A stretch of DNA of 64,000 nucleotides from Desulforadius tongensis (GCF_016907915.1 NZ_JAFBCW010000007.1:1-64000); one strand, 5' to 3'. Shown: positions 9,036 to 19,025, counted from the first letter of the stretch. A program made the numbers and translations. Notes: generated from the letters alone by a model not told the origin.

Positions 9036-9949
9036 TGTACCATTATATTGATGAATTTTTACTTTATTTAAAACTGGAAAAAAACTGCTCCCCCCGGACG
9101 CTGGAAGAATATCAAAAGGATATTTTTCAAGGGGTGGATTTTTTTGCTCAGCTGTTGGGTAAGAAAGACGCGGCGTTAAAACCATGGGATATCGATCACC
9201 GCGTGATGCGCAGTTACCTGGCTCATTTGCAGTCCGCCGGCATGGCGCGCACCAGTGTGGCCAGGAAACTGGCGGCCTGGCGTTCCTTTTATAATTTCTT
9301 AAGCCGGGAAGAGGTGATAACCCAAAACCCTCTAACCCGGGTGGCAACACCGAAGATGCAGAAAAAACTGCCGCGGTTTTTTTATCCCGAAGAAATAATA
9401 AAACTTTTAGAGGCGCCGGGGAATACGCCGCTGGGCCTGCGGGACAAAGCGATGTTGGAAACCATTTATGCCAGCGGTTTAAGGGTCAGTGAGTTAACGG
9501 CGTTAAATGTAAATGATGTTGATTTGTTTGGCGGGTACGTCAGAGTTTTAGGTAAAGGGTCGCGGGAGCGGGTGGTGCCGCTGGGATCATATGCCGTTGA
9601 TGCCTTAAATAAATATATTAATACCGGCCGTTCCCGGCTGGCAAGTAGAAATAAGCTGACGGGCGATTTAAGCGGGGCATTGTTTTTAAATTACCGGGGT
9701 GAAAGGTTAAGTGCCCGGGGGGTACGAAAAATACTGGATAAATACCTGCGGCAGGTAAGTATAAAACGTGGTGCCAGTCCCCATACAATCAGGCATACCT
9801 TTGCCACCCACCTGCTGGAAAGGGGGGCGGATTTACGTACAGTGCAGGAACTGCTGGGGCACGTACGATTGGCCACCACCCAGATATATACCCATGTGAC
9901 CAAAGAAAAAATTAAAGAGGTTTATAACAAAACCCATCCCAGATCATGA
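9035..9949 (+). CDS. xerC: Tyrosine recombinase XerC
   Basis: Tyrosine site-specific recombinase of 304 residues that resolves chromosome dimers at dif. It has an N-terminal SAM-like core-binding domain (about 1-90) and the catalytic domain with R150 (SGLRVSEL), the lysine in GKGSRERVVPL, HTIRHTF, the GHVRLATTQ histidine and nucleophile Y285. The GTG start at 9035 shares its first base with the trmFO stop codon, which indicates translational coupling. It is the codV position of Bacillus. It is housekeeping, not phage-borne: no att sites or phage genes are near. Confidence 0.95.
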   Translation: MYHYIDEFLLYLKLEKNCSPRTLEEYQKDIFQGVDFFAQLLGKKDAALKPWDIDHRVMRSYLAHLQSAGMARTSVARKLAAWRSFYNFLSREEVITQNPLTRVATPKMQKKLPRFFYPEEIIKLLEAPGNTPLGLRDKAMLETIYASGLRVSELTALNVNDVDLFGGYVRVLGKGSRERVVPLGSYAVDALNKYINTGRSRLASRNKLTGDLSGALFLNYRGERLSARGVRKILDKYLRQVSIKRGASPHTIRHTFATHLLERGADLRTVQELLGHVRLATTQIYTHVTKEKIKEVYNKTHPRS

Positions 9950-9965
9950 ATTTTGTCGATAATTA

Positions 9966-9994
9966 TTGTCAATAAGTGTTTAAAATAATATAAT
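9966..9994 (+). promoter_or_regulatory. Sigma-A promoter for hslV-hslU-codY
   Basis: TTGTCA (9966-9971), 17-bp spacer, TATAAT (9989-9994). It is the only near-consensus promoter in the gap between xerC and hslV and should transcribe hslV, hslU and codY. Confidence 0.8.
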
Positions 9995-10025
9995 AAGTAA
10001 TTGTTAAAAGAAAGGGAAGATAAAC

Positions 10026-10556
10026 ATGTTTCATGCTACTACAATTGTAGCGGTAAAAAGCGGTTCGAAAGTGGCCATAGCCGGGGATGGCCAGGTTACC
10101 TTCGGAGACCGGACTATTTTTAAACAAAAAGCCAAGAAGGTTCGCCGGTTATACAAGGGGAAGGTAGTGGCGGGTTTTGCCGGGTCGGTGGCTGATGCCT
10201 TCACGCTGTTTGAAAAATTTGAGGCTAAGTTGGAAGAATTTCACGGCAATATACTGCGGGCGGCGGTGGAACTGGCCAAGGAATGGCGTTTAGACCGTAT
10301 GCTGCGCAGGTTGGAAGCACTGCTGATTGTGGCCAATGATGAACATCTGTTAATTATCTCCGGCAATGGAGAGGTAATAGAGCCGGACGACGGTGTTGCG
10401 GCCATTGGCAGCGGCGGCAGTTATGCGCTGGCTGCTGCCCGGGTACTGGTGAAGCACAGCGGGCTGAGTCCGAAGGAAGTTGTTGTGGAAGCTTTGAATA
10501 CTGCTGCCGATATCTGTGTGTACACCAACCACAATATTGTGGTGGAAGAATTATAA
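10026..10556 (+). CDS. hslV: ATP-dependent protease peptidase subunit HslV (ClpQ)
   Basis: Proteasome-like peptidase of the HslUV complex, 176 residues. The N-terminus reads [13 protein letters not shown]. In the family a short propeptide is removed to expose the nucleophile, here most likely Thr5. AGDGQVTFG and the glycine-rich [12 protein letters not shown] segment are conserved family features. The start ATG 10026 follows an AGGGAAG ribosome-binding site. It is 16 bp upstream of hslU. The B. subtilis orthologue is unusual in using an N-terminal serine; this sequence has the ordinary TT pair. Confidence 0.96.
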   Translation: MFHATTIVAVKSGSKVAIAGDGQVTFGDRTIFKQKAKKVRRLYKGKVVAGFAGSVADAFTLFEKFEAKLEEFHGNILRAAVELAKEWRLDRMLRRLEALLIVANDEHLLIISGNGEVIEPDDGVAAIGSGGSYALAAARVLVKHSGLSPKEVVVEALNTAADICVYTNHNIVVEEL

Positions 10557-10572
10557 GGGGGGCCGGTATATT

Positions 10573-11973
10573 GTGGAATCCTTAACACCGCGTCAAATAG
10601 TAGCTGAGCTGGATAAATATATTGTTGGCCAAACAGAAGCTAAAAAGGCAGTGGCCATAGCTCTGCGCAATCGCTATAGAAGAAGCAGGCTGCCGGAAGA
10701 AATGATGGATGAGGTTGTCCCAAAAAATATTTTAATGATTGGTCCCACCGGTGTGGGAAAGACAGAAATTGCCCGCCGGCTGGCAAGGTTGGTAAAAGCC
10801 CCGTTTGTAAAGGTGGAGGTAACCAAGTTTACTGAGGTTGGATACGTGGGACGGGATGTGGAATCCATCGTCAGGGATTTGGTGGAAACCAGCATCCGTA
10901 TGGTGCGCCAGGAAAAAATGGCAGAAGTGGAAGACAAAGCCAAGAAAATGGCGGAAGAGCGCATTGTAGAACTGCTGGCACCAATGCCCCAGAAAAGCAC
11001 CGCTGTTAAAAATCCTTTTGAAATGCTGTTTGGTGCAGCCAATCAAAATTCCAATCAAGAGAATGACCTGCATAAACAAATGGAGAGCAGGATAAAGTTT
11101 GAACGGGAAACGCTGCGGGAGAAGCTGCAGCGGGGGGAACTGGAAGACGAGTACCTGGAAATAGAGGTTGAAGAAAACAAGCCCCCCATGCTGGAGGTAT
11201 TTACCGGATCCGGCACCGAAGAATTGGGAATAAATATAAAAGACATGTTTGATGGAATTCTTCCCACTAAAAAACGCAGGCGTAAGGTTACAGTAAAAGA
11301 GGCGCGTAAAATTTTAACCCAACAGGAAGCACAGAAACTTATTGACATGGATGAAGTGGCAGCCCAAGCTGTAAAACGGGCGGAGGAACAGGGCATTATA
11401 TTTTTAGATGAGATTGATAAAATTGCCGTTAAGGAATACAGCCAGGGCCCTGATGTTTCCAGGGGCGGTGTGCAGAGGGATATTCTGCCCATTGTGGAAG
11501 GCTCAACTGTAATGACTAAATACGGCCCGGTAAAAACCGATCACGTGCTGTTTATAGCTGCCGGTGCATTTCACGTGGCTAAACCGTCAGATTTAATACC
11601 TGAGCTGCAGGGGCGTTTTCCCATCCGGGTTGAACTGCAAAGTTTGTCTAAAGAAAACTTTGTGCAGATTCTCACGGAACCTCAAAATGCCTTGATTAAA
11701 CAGTACAAAGCACTATTGGCCACCGAAGGTATTAGTATTGAATTTTCAAAAAATTCTCTTGAAGAAATTGCTCAAATAGCGTATACTGTAAATGAGCAAA
11801 CGGAGAACATAGGTGCCCGCAGATTGCAAACCATAATGGAAAAACTGCTGGAGGATATTTTATTTGAGGCACCTGAAATGGGTGAGAAAACCATAGCCAT
11901 CGACCGGGATTACGTGCAAAGTAAGCTCGTCGAAGTGGTAGCAGATGAAGATTTAACGCGATACATTCTATAG
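10573..11973 (+). CDS. hslU: ATPase subunit HslU (ClpY)
   Basis: AAA+ unfoldase of 466 residues that feeds substrates to HslV. Walker A is GPTGVGKTE (near residue 55) and Walker B is IIFLDEID. The I-domain lies between them (about residues 110-240) and is rich in charged residues. The C-terminus ends DLTRYIL; in the family the last residues insert into HslV and activate it. The start is GTG 10573 with AGGGGGG at 10555-10561. CodY follows 22 bp downstream, as in Bacillus. Confidence 0.96.
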   Translation: MESLTPRQIVAELDKYIVGQTEAKKAVAIALRNRYRRSRLPEEMMDEVVPKNILMIGPTGVGKTEIARRLARLVKAPFVKVEVTKFTEVGYVGRDVESIVRDLVETSIRMVRQEKMAEVEDKAKKMAEERIVELLAPMPQKSTAVKNPFEMLFGAANQNSNQENDLHKQMESRIKFERETLREKLQRGELEDEYLEIEVEENKPPMLEVFTGSGTEELGINIKDMFDGILPTKKRRRKVTVKEARKILTQQEAQKLIDMDEVAAQAVKRAEEQGIIFLDEIDKIAVKEYSQGPDVSRGGVQRDILPIVEGSTVMTKYGPVKTDHVLFIAAGAFHVAKPSDLIPELQGRFPIRVELQSLSKENFVQILTEPQNALIKQYKALLATEGISIEFSKNSLEEIAQIAYTVNEQTENIGARRLQTIMEKLLEDILFEAPEMGEKTIAIDRDYVQSKLVEVVADEDLTRYIL

Positions 11974-11995
11974 CAAACAGGGAGGGTTATATTAG

Positions 11996-12775
11996 ATGAA
12001 AAACCTGCTTGAAAGAACCCGGGCGATTAACAGCCTGTTACAAAAATCGGCCGGCTATCCGGTGGATTATACAGAAATAGCCACTGTTCTTTCGGAAAAT
12101 ATTGAGTCTAACGTTTATATTATTGACAGGCGCGGGCGGGCGCTGGGTTACTGCTTTATGGAGAAATTTGACTGCGATATTATGAAGGATATTGTTGAAG
12201 GCAGCAACCGGTTTCCCGAGGATTACAACAACCACCTGTTAAAAATTGATGAAACCCATGCTAATTTCTGCCAAAGGAATAACGCCTGCGTGTTTTTTGA
12301 AGATGAGAGCTGCCGTCACAGCAACAAGGTAACCACCGTTGTACCTATTTTGGGTGCCGGCTCACGCCTTGGCACGCTGGTTTTAGCCAAGTACAATGAA
12401 AGCTTTACCGATGAGGATCTTATTTTGGCGGAGTACGGTGCCACCGTTGTGGCCATGGAAATACTGCGGGCCCGTGCCGACCGTATGGAAGAAGAGGCCC
12501 GTAAGAAGGCCGCTGTGCAGATTGCCCTGGGCACCCTATCCTACAGTGAATTAGATGCGGTGCAGCACATCTTTAAACAGCTGGATGGCGATGAGGGTGT
12601 GCTGGTGGCCAGTAAGATTGCCGACCGGGTTGGCATCACCCGCTCGGTGATTGTGAATGCACTGCGCAAGTTTGAAAGTGCCGGGGTGATTGAATCCAAG
12701 TCCCTGGGGATGAAGGGTACTTACATTAGGGTTCTTAACGACCGGTTATTGGAAGAACTGGATAAAATGAAGTAA
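11996..12775 (+). CDS. codY: Global nutritional regulator CodY
   Basis: CodY is a GTP- and branched-chain-amino-acid-responsive DNA-binding repressor of stationary-phase and sporulation genes. The 259-residue protein has an N-terminal GAF domain (about 1-155) with [14 protein letters not shown] and [10 protein letters not shown], a linker helix, and a C-terminal winged helix-turn-helix ([19 protein letters not shown], about 203-221). The GAF loop contains C92, C98 and C106, a feature also remembered from clostridial CodY but not from the Bacillus protein. ATG 11996 follows AGGGAGG. A perfect palindromic terminator closes the operon. Confidence 0.96.
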   Translation: MKNLLERTRAINSLLQKSAGYPVDYTEIATVLSENIESNVYIIDRRGRALGYCFMEKFDCDIMKDIVEGSNRFPEDYNNHLLKIDETHANFCQRNNACVFFEDESCRHSNKVTTVVPILGAGSRLGTLVLAKYNESFTDEDLILAEYGATVVAMEILRARADRMEEEARKKAAVQIALGTLSYSELDAVQHIFKQLDGDEGVLVASKIADRVGITRSVIVNALRKFESAGVIESKSLGMKGTYIRVLNDRLLEELDKMK

Positions 12776-12808
12776 AACCACAGTTTACGTAAACTGTGGT
12801 TTTCTTTT
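12776..12808 (+). terminator. Intrinsic terminator after codY
   Basis: A perfect 26-bp palindrome, AACCACAGTTTAC (12776-12788) against its complement (12789-12801), followed by TTTCTTTT. Being symmetric it could work in both directions. Confidence 0.9.
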
Positions 12809-12848
12809 CCAACCAGTAAAGAATTTTGCCCGGATTATTCGGCAGCAC

Positions 12849-12877
12849 TTGCTTTAAATAACGTATTATGCTATTAT
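12849..12877 (+). promoter_or_regulatory. Sigma-A promoter for rpsB
   Basis: TTGCTT (12849-12854), 17-bp spacer, TATTAT (12872-12877). It predicts a leader of about 120 nt before the GTG start of rpsB. Confidence 0.65.
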
Positions 12878-12902
12878 TCTTCTTGGTGTTAAGTACACAC
12901 GC

Positions 12903-12964
12903 TGCCGGATGTTTTGCAGGGGTGCCGCGGTGTAATGCTGCGGTCCTGCAAAAGGATGACGGCA
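12903..12964 (+). promoter_or_regulatory. Structured 5' leader of rpsB
   Basis: An outer helix TGCCG (12903-12907) / CGGCA (12960-12964) encloses a perfect 9-bp helix TTTTGCAGG (12912-12920) / CCTGCAAAA (12945-12953) with inner CCGC / GCGG pairing (12925-12928, 12940-12943). There is no T-run, so it is not a terminator. Placement suggests an autoregulatory site for protein S2. That role is inferred. Confidence 0.5.
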
Positions 12965-13004
12965 TCGGAGGTTTAAAACCAGCGGGAGAGGAGGTGTAGC
13001 AGCT

Positions 13005-13703
13005 GTGGCGGTAATTTCCATGAAGCAGTTGTTGGAAGCAGGTGTGCACTTTGGTCATCAGACCAGACGTTGGAACCCCAAGATGGCTCCGTATATTTTT
13101 ACTGACCGCAATGGGATTTACATTATTGACCTGCAGAAAACTGTACAAAAAGTAGAAGAAGCATACAACTTTGTTAAAGATACAGTGGCCAACGGCGGAA
13201 CAATTATGTTTGTTGGTACCAAAAAGCAGGCCCAGGAATCAATTCGCGAGGAAGCGGAGCGCTGCGATATGTTCTATGTTAACCAGCGTTGGTTGGGTGG
13301 TATGCTGACAAACTTCCAAACCATTCGCCGTCGTGTGGACAGGTTGCATGAATTAGAGCGGATGGAAGAAGAAGGTGTGCTGGAGCAGCTGCCCAAGAAG
13401 GAAGTGGCCGAGCTTTTACATGAAAAAGAGCGGTTGAACAAATTTTTGGGCGGTATTAAAAACATGAAGCGTCTTCCCGATGCTTTATTTGTGGTTGATC
13501 CGCGTAAAGAGCGTATTGCAGTGGCTGAGGCACGCAAACTGAATATTCCCATCGTTGCCATCGTAGATACCAACTGTGATCCAGACGAAATAGACTACGT
13601 GATACCCGGTAACGACGACGCTATTCGTGCAGTAAGATTGCTTTGCAGCAAAATGGCTGACGCCGTTTTAGAGGGTAAACAAGGCGAGCAGGTGAACGAA
13701 TAG
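13005..13703 (+). CDS. rpsB: 30S ribosomal protein S2
   Basis: Ribosomal protein S2, 232 residues, a late-assembling small-subunit protein. The N-terminus ([19 protein letters not shown]) and the GTKKQAQ and VDTNCDPD segments are diagnostic. The start is GTG 13005 after GGAGAGGAGGTG at about 12986-12997; an internal ATG five codons later is too far from it. In B. subtilis a large flagellar-chemotaxis operon lies between codY and rpsB, but here the two are separated by only 229 bp. A terminator lies between rpsB and tsf. Confidence 0.98.
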   Translation: MAVISMKQLLEAGVHFGHQTRRWNPKMAPYIFTDRNGIYIIDLQKTVQKVEEAYNFVKDTVANGGTIMFVGTKKQAQESIREEAERCDMFYVNQRWLGGMLTNFQTIRRRVDRLHELERMEEEGVLEQLPKKEVAELLHEKERLNKFLGGIKNMKRLPDALFVVDPRKERIAVAEARKLNIPIVAIVDTNCDPDEIDYVIPGNDDAIRAVRLLCSKMADAVLEGKQGEQVNE

Positions 13704-13712
13704 TAATACATT

Positions 13713-13755
13713 AAGGGTGGGGGGCGTCTGCTTACGGGTTCTCCCTACCCTTTTT
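13713..13755 (+). terminator. Hairpin terminator between rpsB and tsf
   Basis: A 12-bp stem, AAGGGTGGGGGG (13713-13724) / CTCCCTACCCTT (13741-13752) with two G-T wobbles and a 16-nt loop, followed by TTT. It may act as a partial attenuator because tsf also has a promoter of its own. Confidence 0.8.
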
Positions 13756-13760
13756 GTATG

Positions 13761-13788
13761 TTTGCAGGCGGAATTTAATGGTTATAAT
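13761..13788 (+). promoter_or_regulatory. Sigma-A promoter for tsf
   Basis: TTTGCA (13761-13766), 16-bp spacer, TATAAT (13783-13788), 29 bp before the tsf start. Confidence 0.65.
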
Positions 13789-13817
13789 GCAAAATAAAAC
13801 AAAGTGGGGGGATTTTT

Positions 13818-14471
13818 ATGGCCGACATTTCTGCAAAAATGGTAAAAGAACTGCGTGAGCGTACCGGAGCAGGTATGATGGACTGCAAAAAAGCCCTGCA
13901 GGAAACAAATGGGGATATGGATAAAGCGGTGGATTATCTGCGGGAAAAAGGGTTATCAAAGGCAGCTAAAAAAGCTGGCCGGGTAACTGCTGAAGGATTA
14001 GTTGAATCATACATACATGGTAACGGACGTATTGGAGTGCTGGTAGAGGTTAACTGTGAAACCGACTTTGTGGCCAAAAACGAAGAGTTTAAAGCGCTGG
14101 TGAAAGACATAGCAATGCAGATTGCTGCAGCCAAGCCGGAGTATGTAAGACGGGAAGAAGTACCGGAAGAAGTAGTTGCTAAAGAAAAAGAAGTTCTGAA
14201 GGCTCAGGCATTAAATGAAGGGAAGCCGGAGCATATTGTGGAAAAAATGGTACAGGGCAGGCTGGATAAATTCTTTAAAGAAATTTGCCTGTTAGAGCAG
14301 CCCTTTATTAAAGATCCCGATATCACCGTACAGCAGCTGGTTACCGAAAAAATTGCCAAAATCGGTGAAAACATTTCCATTCGCCGCTTTACCCGCTATG
14401 AGCTGGGTGAAGGGATAGAAAAGAAAAAGGAAAACTTTGCAGAAGAAGTAATGGCACAAATCAATAAGTAA
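13818..14471 (+). CDS. tsf: Translation elongation factor Ts
   Basis: Nucleotide-exchange factor that releases GDP from EF-Tu. The 217-residue protein begins with the UBA-like domain ([16 protein letters not shown]) and contains the [10 protein letters not shown] motif of the family. It is shorter than the 283-residue E. coli protein, in line with the shorter EF-Ts known from Thermus and several clostridia. ATG 13818 follows GTGGGGGG. It starts a new transcription unit that continues with pyrH and frr. Confidence 0.98.
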   Translation: MADISAKMVKELRERTGAGMMDCKKALQETNGDMDKAVDYLREKGLSKAAKKAGRVTAEGLVESYIHGNGRIGVLVEVNCETDFVAKNEEFKALVKDIAMQIAAAKPEYVRREEVPEEVVAKEKEVLKAQALNEGKPEHIVEKMVQGRLDKFFKEICLLEQPFIKDPDITVQQLVTEKIAKIGENISIRRFTRYELGEGIEKKKENFAEEVMAQINK

Positions 14472-14486
14472 TATCTGTAAATTTAA

Positions 14487-15816
<1,330 letters not shown>

Positions 15817-15821
15817 AGGCC

Positions 15822-16052
15822 ATGGCATTACCGGATGTGCTGGGTATGGGTCTTGATGCGGCTGTGAAGCAGCTGCAGTCTGACGGATGGCGTGTGAATA
15901 TAAAATATACTAACTCCCCATTTCCTGCTGTAAGAGGGGTAGCAAGGGTTGTACGATTGGACACGGTAAAAGACGACACCGTTTTTTTAACTGCAGTATA
16001 TGAACTAGGCAGGGAAGGGGGTGTGGATGATAGCATACGTAATTACCGATGA
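15822..16052 (+). CDS. Single PASTA-domain protein, probably cytoplasmic
   Basis: A 76-residue protein made almost wholly of one PASTA-like fold: LPDVLGMGLDAAVKQL at the start, alternating strands, and a closing VFLTAVYEL strand. There is no signal peptide or transmembrane helix. PASTA domains normally occur extracellularly on Ser/Thr kinases and penicillin-binding proteins, where they sense muropeptides, so a free cytoplasmic copy is unusual. It starts six bp after frr, with a weak ribosome-binding site, and its end overlaps the ferredoxin gene by 26 bp. Function is unknown. The PASTA call rests on motif resemblance only. Confidence 0.75.
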   Translation: MALPDVLGMGLDAAVKQLQSDGWRVNIKYTNSPFPAVRGVARVVRLDTVKDDTVFLTAVYELGREGGVDDSIRNYR

Positions 16053-16197
16053 ATGTCTCGCCTGCGGAACATGTATGGAGTCCTGCCCCGTCAATGCAAT
16101 AGTGGAAGGCAGTATATACAGCATTGACACCGAACGCTGTGAAAATTGCGGTACTTGCATTGACGCCTGCCCCATTGGAGCGATTATTGAAGAATAA
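16027..16197 (+). CDS. 2[4Fe-4S] ferredoxin
   Basis: A 56-residue bacterial-type ferredoxin. Two complete cluster motifs are visible, CLACGTCMESCP and CENCGTCIDACP, which bind two [4Fe-4S] clusters and carry electrons at low potential in the cytoplasm. ATG 16027 is preceded by AAGGGG at about 16015-16020 and lies within the last codons of the PASTA gene, in another frame (26-bp overlap). The length and cysteine spacing match clostridial ferredoxins. A strong terminator follows at once. Confidence 0.95.
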   Translation: MIAYVITDECLACGTCMESCPVNAIVEGSIYSIDTERCENCGTCIDACPIGAIIEE

Positions 16198-16203
16198 TGA
16201 AAT

Positions 16204-16230
16204 ACCCCCTCGTTTACGAGGGGGTTGTTT
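16204..16230 (+). terminator. Intrinsic terminator after the ferredoxin gene
   Basis: Nine-bp stem ACCCCCTCG (16204-16212) / CGAGGGGGT (16217-16225), loop TTTA, then TTGTTT. Confidence 0.9.
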
Positions 16231-16241
16231 CTTAGCTAAGG

Positions 16242-16288
16242 CTCCCGCCGCGTCAGGACTTGGCGTGAGCCAAGTTTTCTAATGGGAG
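16242..16288 (+). promoter_or_regulatory. Hairpin-rich leader of uppS
   Basis: A 7-bp hairpin, ACTTGGC (16258-16264) / GCCAAGT (16269-16275) with loop GTGA, is followed by TTTTCT. It is enclosed by CTCCC (16242-16246), which is complementary to GGGAG (16284-16288), the presumed ribosome-binding site of uppS. The inner hairpin could be a second terminator, and the outer pairing could hide the ribosome-binding site. It also faintly resembles an IS200/IS605 right end, but no transposase gene is near. Confidence 0.4.
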
Positions 16289-16297
16289 ATGAGCATA

Positions 16298-17098
16298 GTG
16301 ATTAAGAAACTGTTTAGTTTTTGGCAAAAAGAGGACGGAGTAAAAGATGCAGACCGTTTAATGCAGGCTATTGATAGGGAACGGCTGCCCAAACACATTG
16401 CCATTATTATGGACGGCAACGGTCGCTGGGCACAGAGACGGGGCATGCCCAGGCCGTACGGCCACAAAGCCGGTGTGGAGTCACTGCGTGACATTGTTAA
16501 AGTATGCAATCAGTTAAAAATACCTGTACTTACTGTTTATGCTTTTTCCACCGAAAACTGGAAGCGCCCCAGGGAAGAAGTGAATGCTTTAATGGACCTG
16601 CTGGTGCAGTATGTGTATCAGGAAATAGATGATTTAGATCAAAATAAAGTACAGGTCCGGGCCATCGGCAGAATACATAAATTACCTGAAAAATGCCGCC
16701 GGGCGGTGGCTTTTGCCCGGGAAAGAACTGCTGATAACGACGGCTTGATTTTTAACCTGGCCTTAAACTACGGGGGCCGCTCAGAACTGGTTGATGCCAC
16801 CAGGGCCATTGCCAAAAAGGTACTGGCGCAGCAAATATCTGTAGAAAATATAGACGAGCAGTTAATTTCATCTCATCTTTATACTGCCGGTTTGCCCGAT
16901 CCGGACCTTTTAATCAGGCCTTCAGGCGACTTTCGAATTTCTAATTTTTTAATCTGGCAGTTAGCTTACACGGAATTTTGGCTTACCGATGTTATGTGGC
17001 CGGATTTTCGCCGGGAAGATCTGCTGCGGGCCATATGCGATTATCAAAATCGCGAGCGAAGATTTGGCGGCCTAAAAAGGGGAAACAATAAACGATAA
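16298..17098 (+). CDS. uppS: Undecaprenyl diphosphate synthase
   Basis: cis-Prenyltransferase of 266 residues that adds eight isopentenyl units to farnesyl diphosphate, making the C55 carrier for peptidoglycan precursors. The catalytic aspartate is in AIIMDGNGRWA, and RPSGDFRISNFLIWQ holds the diphosphate-binding arginine and serine. GTG 16298 is chosen because GGGAG at 16284-16288 is nine bases upstream; in-frame ATG 16289 touches that site. It begins the envelope block uppS-cdsA-ytvI-dxr. No clear promoter is visible after the terminators at 16204-16280. Confidence 0.97.
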   Translation: MIKKLFSFWQKEDGVKDADRLMQAIDRERLPKHIAIIMDGNGRWAQRRGMPRPYGHKAGVESLRDIVKVCNQLKIPVLTVYAFSTENWKRPREEVNALMDLLVQYVYQEIDDLDQNKVQVRAIGRIHKLPEKCRRAVAFARERTADNDGLIFNLALNYGGRSELVDATRAIAKKVLAQQISVENIDEQLISSHLYTAGLPDPDLLIRPSGDFRISNFLIWQLAYTEFWLTDVMWPDFRREDLLRAICDYQNRERRFGGLKRGNNKR

Positions 17099-17128
17099 GA
17101 AGTTAAATTACGGGCTGGTGAAAAATTA

Positions 17129-17914
17129 GTGCTACATTTACGGGTTCTCAGTGCACTGGTAGGAATACCGGTGATTGTTTATGCGGCGTGGCATGGTGGT
17201 TTACTGCTGCTATCCGTGGTTGGTATCATTATGGTGCTGGGAGTAATGGAAATGCTGAACCTGTTACGGGGCTTAAATATACATCCCAGCAGAACACTGG
17301 CACTGTTTGGCGTGTTAATGCTGCTGGCAGTTGTCTACCTGCAGGATTGGCGGTATATAGGCATTGTTTTAACTATACTGACAGCACTGCACTTGATCCT
17401 GTTAGTAAGGGGGTTTCCGGAATATACACCCGCTGACGGTGCCGGCGGCCTCTTTACCACTTTGTACTTGAGTTTATTAATTTATATTTATCTCATCAGC
17501 ACTCTGCCCCAGGGAAAACACTGGATTTTTATAATGCTGGTGGGAACTTGGGCCAGCGACACCTTTGCCTATTTTACGGGGCGTGCCTTTGGCAGGCATA
17601 AGCTTACTCCCAATCTAAGCCCCAAAAAAACCTGGGAGGGAGCCATCGGGGGTATTCTGGGCTCTATGGCGGCTGTATATATTTATAGTATATTGTTTAA
17701 TCCTGCCCCTCCGGCGGTGCTGATACTGCTGGGGGCATTGATCAGTATTTCATCCCAGGTGGGGGATTTGGTTGAATCTGCTTTAAAGCGGCAGGCAAAA
17801 ATCAAAGACTCCGGCACCATAATACCCGGGCATGGCGGTGTGTTAGACCGCTTTGACAGTATGCTGCTGTCTGCTCCCCTGGTATACTATTTTGTGTCGG
17901 TGTCTATAATTTAA
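17129..17914 (+). CDS. cdsA: Phosphatidate cytidylyltransferase
   Basis: Membrane enzyme of 261 residues that makes CDP-diacylglycerol from CTP and phosphatidic acid. The CDS signature near the C-terminus is complete: QVGDLVESALKRQ, then KDSGTIIPGHGG and DRFDS (about residues 205-245). About eight hydrophobic helices precede it. GTG 17129 begins 30 bp after uppS. Its product feeds PgsA, whose gene starts at the right edge of the window. Confidence 0.96.
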   Translation: MLHLRVLSALVGIPVIVYAAWHGGLLLLSVVGIIMVLGVMEMLNLLRGLNIHPSRTLALFGVLMLLAVVYLQDWRYIGIVLTILTALHLILLVRGFPEYTPADGAGGLFTTLYLSLLIYIYLISTLPQGKHWIFIMLVGTWASDTFAYFTGRAFGRHKLTPNLSPKKTWEGAIGGILGSMAAVYIYSILFNPAPPAVLILLGALISISSQVGDLVESALKRQAKIKDSGTIIPGHGGVLDRFDSMLLSAPLVYYFVSVSII

Positions 17915-17928
17915 ATGAGGTGAATTAA

Positions 17929-19008
17929 GTGGTTCCCGGATGGTATCGGCCTGCGCTGAATACAATTGTACTAATCGGCGCCGGATTGTTAATACTGGTT
18001 GCCGCGGCTGCGGTAATATGGCTATCCGTGCGCATATTTCCGGCTGTGCTGCCTTTTATAATAGCAGTATTTATAAGTTTTATGATTGAACCGCTGGTTA
18101 ATATACTGCAGCGCCGGTTTAAGTTAAGCCGGCCTTTGGCAACCGCTTTTTCAATGCTGGTTGTCTTTGGCGGTTTGGGTTCCCTTTTAATACTGCTGAT
18201 TATTCAACTGGTGGCGGAGCTGATTTCATTATCCGCTTCTCTGCCGGAAATTACCCGGGAAGTTAGGCTGTATATTGAACAAATGCTTCCCATAGCCATC
18301 GGTTTTTACGGCGATCTGCCCCTGGATGTGGTGGCATATTTGCAGGATGCCGTGCGCGACCTGGGCAGAATGCTGCAGTCGGTGGTAGAAGTTGCCGTTA
18401 CGTCGCTGCTGGCTTTTCTTTCCTTGGTTCCCGGCACGGTGGTGCTGGTGATGGTTACCCTTTTGGCCACTTACTTTATAACCAAAGATCGGTCTGCCAT
18501 TGTGTCTTTTTGGAAGAAAATACTGCCTTCGCCCTACGGGGAAAAAAGTATTAATGTAATACAGGAAGTGCTGCAGGCCTTTTGGTCATACTTAAAGGCC
18601 CAAATTATTTTGGTCAGCATTACCATGGCCATAAGCATTATCGGCTTGTATATAGCCGGTGCGGAATATGCGCTGACTTTAGGTTTGATGGTGGGGCTGT
18701 TTGATGTAATTCCGGTGTTAGGGCCGGCCACCCTTTTCATTCCCCTGGTGGCATGGTTCTTTATTGCGGGAAATGTTGCCCTGGCCGTTAAATTAGCCTT
18801 TCTGTACCTGGTGATACTGGTGGTTCGCCAGCTGCTTGAAGCCAGGGTAGTGGCGGCCAACCTGGGCCTGCACCCTCTGGCCACTTTAATTGCCATGTAC
18901 GTGGGCCTGAAGTTTTTAGGGGTTATAGGTTTGGTTTTAGGTCCCATTTTATTGATTGCCATTCAATCATCCTTTAAAGCAGGAAATATTCTACAAAGAG
19001 TGAAATAA
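17929..19008 (+). CDS. AI-2E / YtvI-family membrane permease
   Basis: A 359-residue protein with about eight hydrophobic helices: two at the N-terminus (residues 12-75), a pair around 150-185, and a C-terminal group (215-345). It has the PVLGPATLFIPL-like segment typical of the AI-2E/PerM family. The best-known members in spore formers are sporulation membrane protein YtvI and the Na+/H+ antiporter-like YrrI. Substrate is unknown. GTG 17929 follows GAGGTG and lies 14 bp after cdsA. Its place between cdsA and dxr differs from Bacillus, where cdsA and dxr are adjacent. Confidence 0.85.
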   Translation: MVPGWYRPALNTIVLIGAGLLILVAAAAVIWLSVRIFPAVLPFIIAVFISFMIEPLVNILQRRFKLSRPLATAFSMLVVFGGLGSLLILLIIQLVAELISLSASLPEITREVRLYIEQMLPIAIGFYGDLPLDVVAYLQDAVRDLGRMLQSVVEVAVTSLLAFLSLVPGTVVLVMVTLLATYFITKDRSAIVSFWKKILPSPYGEKSINVIQEVLQAFWSYLKAQIILVSITMAISIIGLYIAGAEYALTLGLMVGLFDVIPVLGPATLFIPLVAWFFIAGNVALAVKLAFLYLVILVVRQLLEARVVAANLGLHPLATLIAMYVGLKFLGVIGLVLGPILLIAIQSSFKAGNILQRVK

Positions 19009-19025
19009 ATAGTCGGGGTGTTAGT

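Noticed and set aside
9949-9964. AATTTT-GTC-GATAATT, a possible CodY box near the hslV promoter
   Set aside because: It is one base longer than the CodY consensus and has mismatches in the right arm. It would be attractive as autoregulation but is too weak to list.
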